This document shows, in pieces, positions 29,865 through 29,940 of a DNA stretch of 29,940 bases. The position numbers were made by a program, and so were the translations under genes. The first letter of the stretch is position 1. Every line of letters begins with the position of its first letter. The DNA comes from Nymphaea colorata (taxonomy: Eukaryota > Streptophyta > Magnoliopsida > Nymphaeales > Nymphaeaceae). Below the pieces are notes generated by a model. The model was not told the DNA's origin. It made no database searches and saw only the letters and a program-made list of their open reading frames with translations. The DNA lies in assembly GCF_008831285.2 (NCBI RefSeq), contig NW_022205240.1, positions 1 through 29,940 of the forward strand, read 5' to 3'.

Positions 29865-29940
29865 GGGCCCGTTTTGATTGTCGGGTGAAATTCAACGTGG
29901 TAAATTTACCATGGTAAATTTTTTTGAAAAAATTTACAGG
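29865..29940 (+). mobile_element. Probable MITE terminus, cut by the window end
   Basis: The sequence gggcccgttttgattgtcgg starting at 29865 has the form of a plant MITE terminal inverted repeat (the gggcccgtttg type found in hAT and PIF/Harbinger families). It is followed by a perfect 20-bp palindrome at 29902-29921 (aaatttaccatggtaaattt). The partner end lies outside the window, so class and boundaries cannot be settled. Confidence 0.5.

Noticed and set aside
1-29940. tRNA, rRNA or organelle-derived genes
   Set aside because: I did not recognise any clear tRNA cloverleaf, rRNA core or organellar gene. The only tRNA-like sequences are the two retrotransposon primer-binding sites.

Overview
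This is nuclear DNA of a flowering plant. Three things point there: fragments of plant-type housekeeping genes (V-ATPase subunit E, an ALA1-type P4-ATPase), plant Ty1-copia elements primed from initiator-Met tRNA, and plant hAT elements, all in AT-rich DNA with many (TA)n tracts. I cannot name the species. No complete, intact host gene is visible; the window is repeat-rich DNA built from mobile elements and captured or broken gene pieces. LAYOUT. 1-1221: no recognised gene. 1222-1638: first copy of a dispersed repeat (A), repeated directly at 18428-18833. 1640-3201: a foldback structure, two ~725 bp inverted arms around a ~110 bp spacer. The right arm runs on to 3326 into a membrane-protein-like segment that recurs at 23646-24286. 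3326-4492: minus-strand, 3'-truncated Ty1-copia element (one LTR, PBS, part of gag). 4639-5246: repeat B, present inverted at 28205-28797. 5247-7900: AT-rich DNA with microsatellites and one candidate terminal exon at 7099-7187. 7910-8260: hAT-type MITE with a perfect 8-bp target duplication. 8880-11770: AT-rich, unclassified, with diverged internal repeats. 12551-15364: internally deleted Ty1-copia element, minus strand, with both LTRs, 5-bp target duplication, PBS, polypurine tract, gag-protease and the end of RNase H. A 71-bp minisatellite sits where most of pol should be. 16700-17204: promoter, 5' UTR and first 26 codons of a V-ATPase subunit E gene, then abrupt loss of homology. 19870-21710: long inverted repeat with one exon of an ALA1-like phospholipid flippase in both arms, head to head around a 34-nt loop. 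22205-23130: relic hAT transposase. 24957-27980: 3-kb solo LTR, gypsy-like by its ends, with 5-bp target duplication, nested in a small TIR element (24864-28082). 29865 to the end: start of a probable MITE. HOW IT FITS. The genes do not form a pathway. The unifying theme is duplication and inversion of gene fragments (1640-3201 with 23646-24286; 4639-5246 with 28205-28797; 19870-21710). The P4-ATPase inverted repeat is the most interesting, because its transcript would fold into a long hairpin carrying sense and antisense sequence of a conserved flippase exon, the arrangement expected of a hairpin-siRNA or young miRNA locus.
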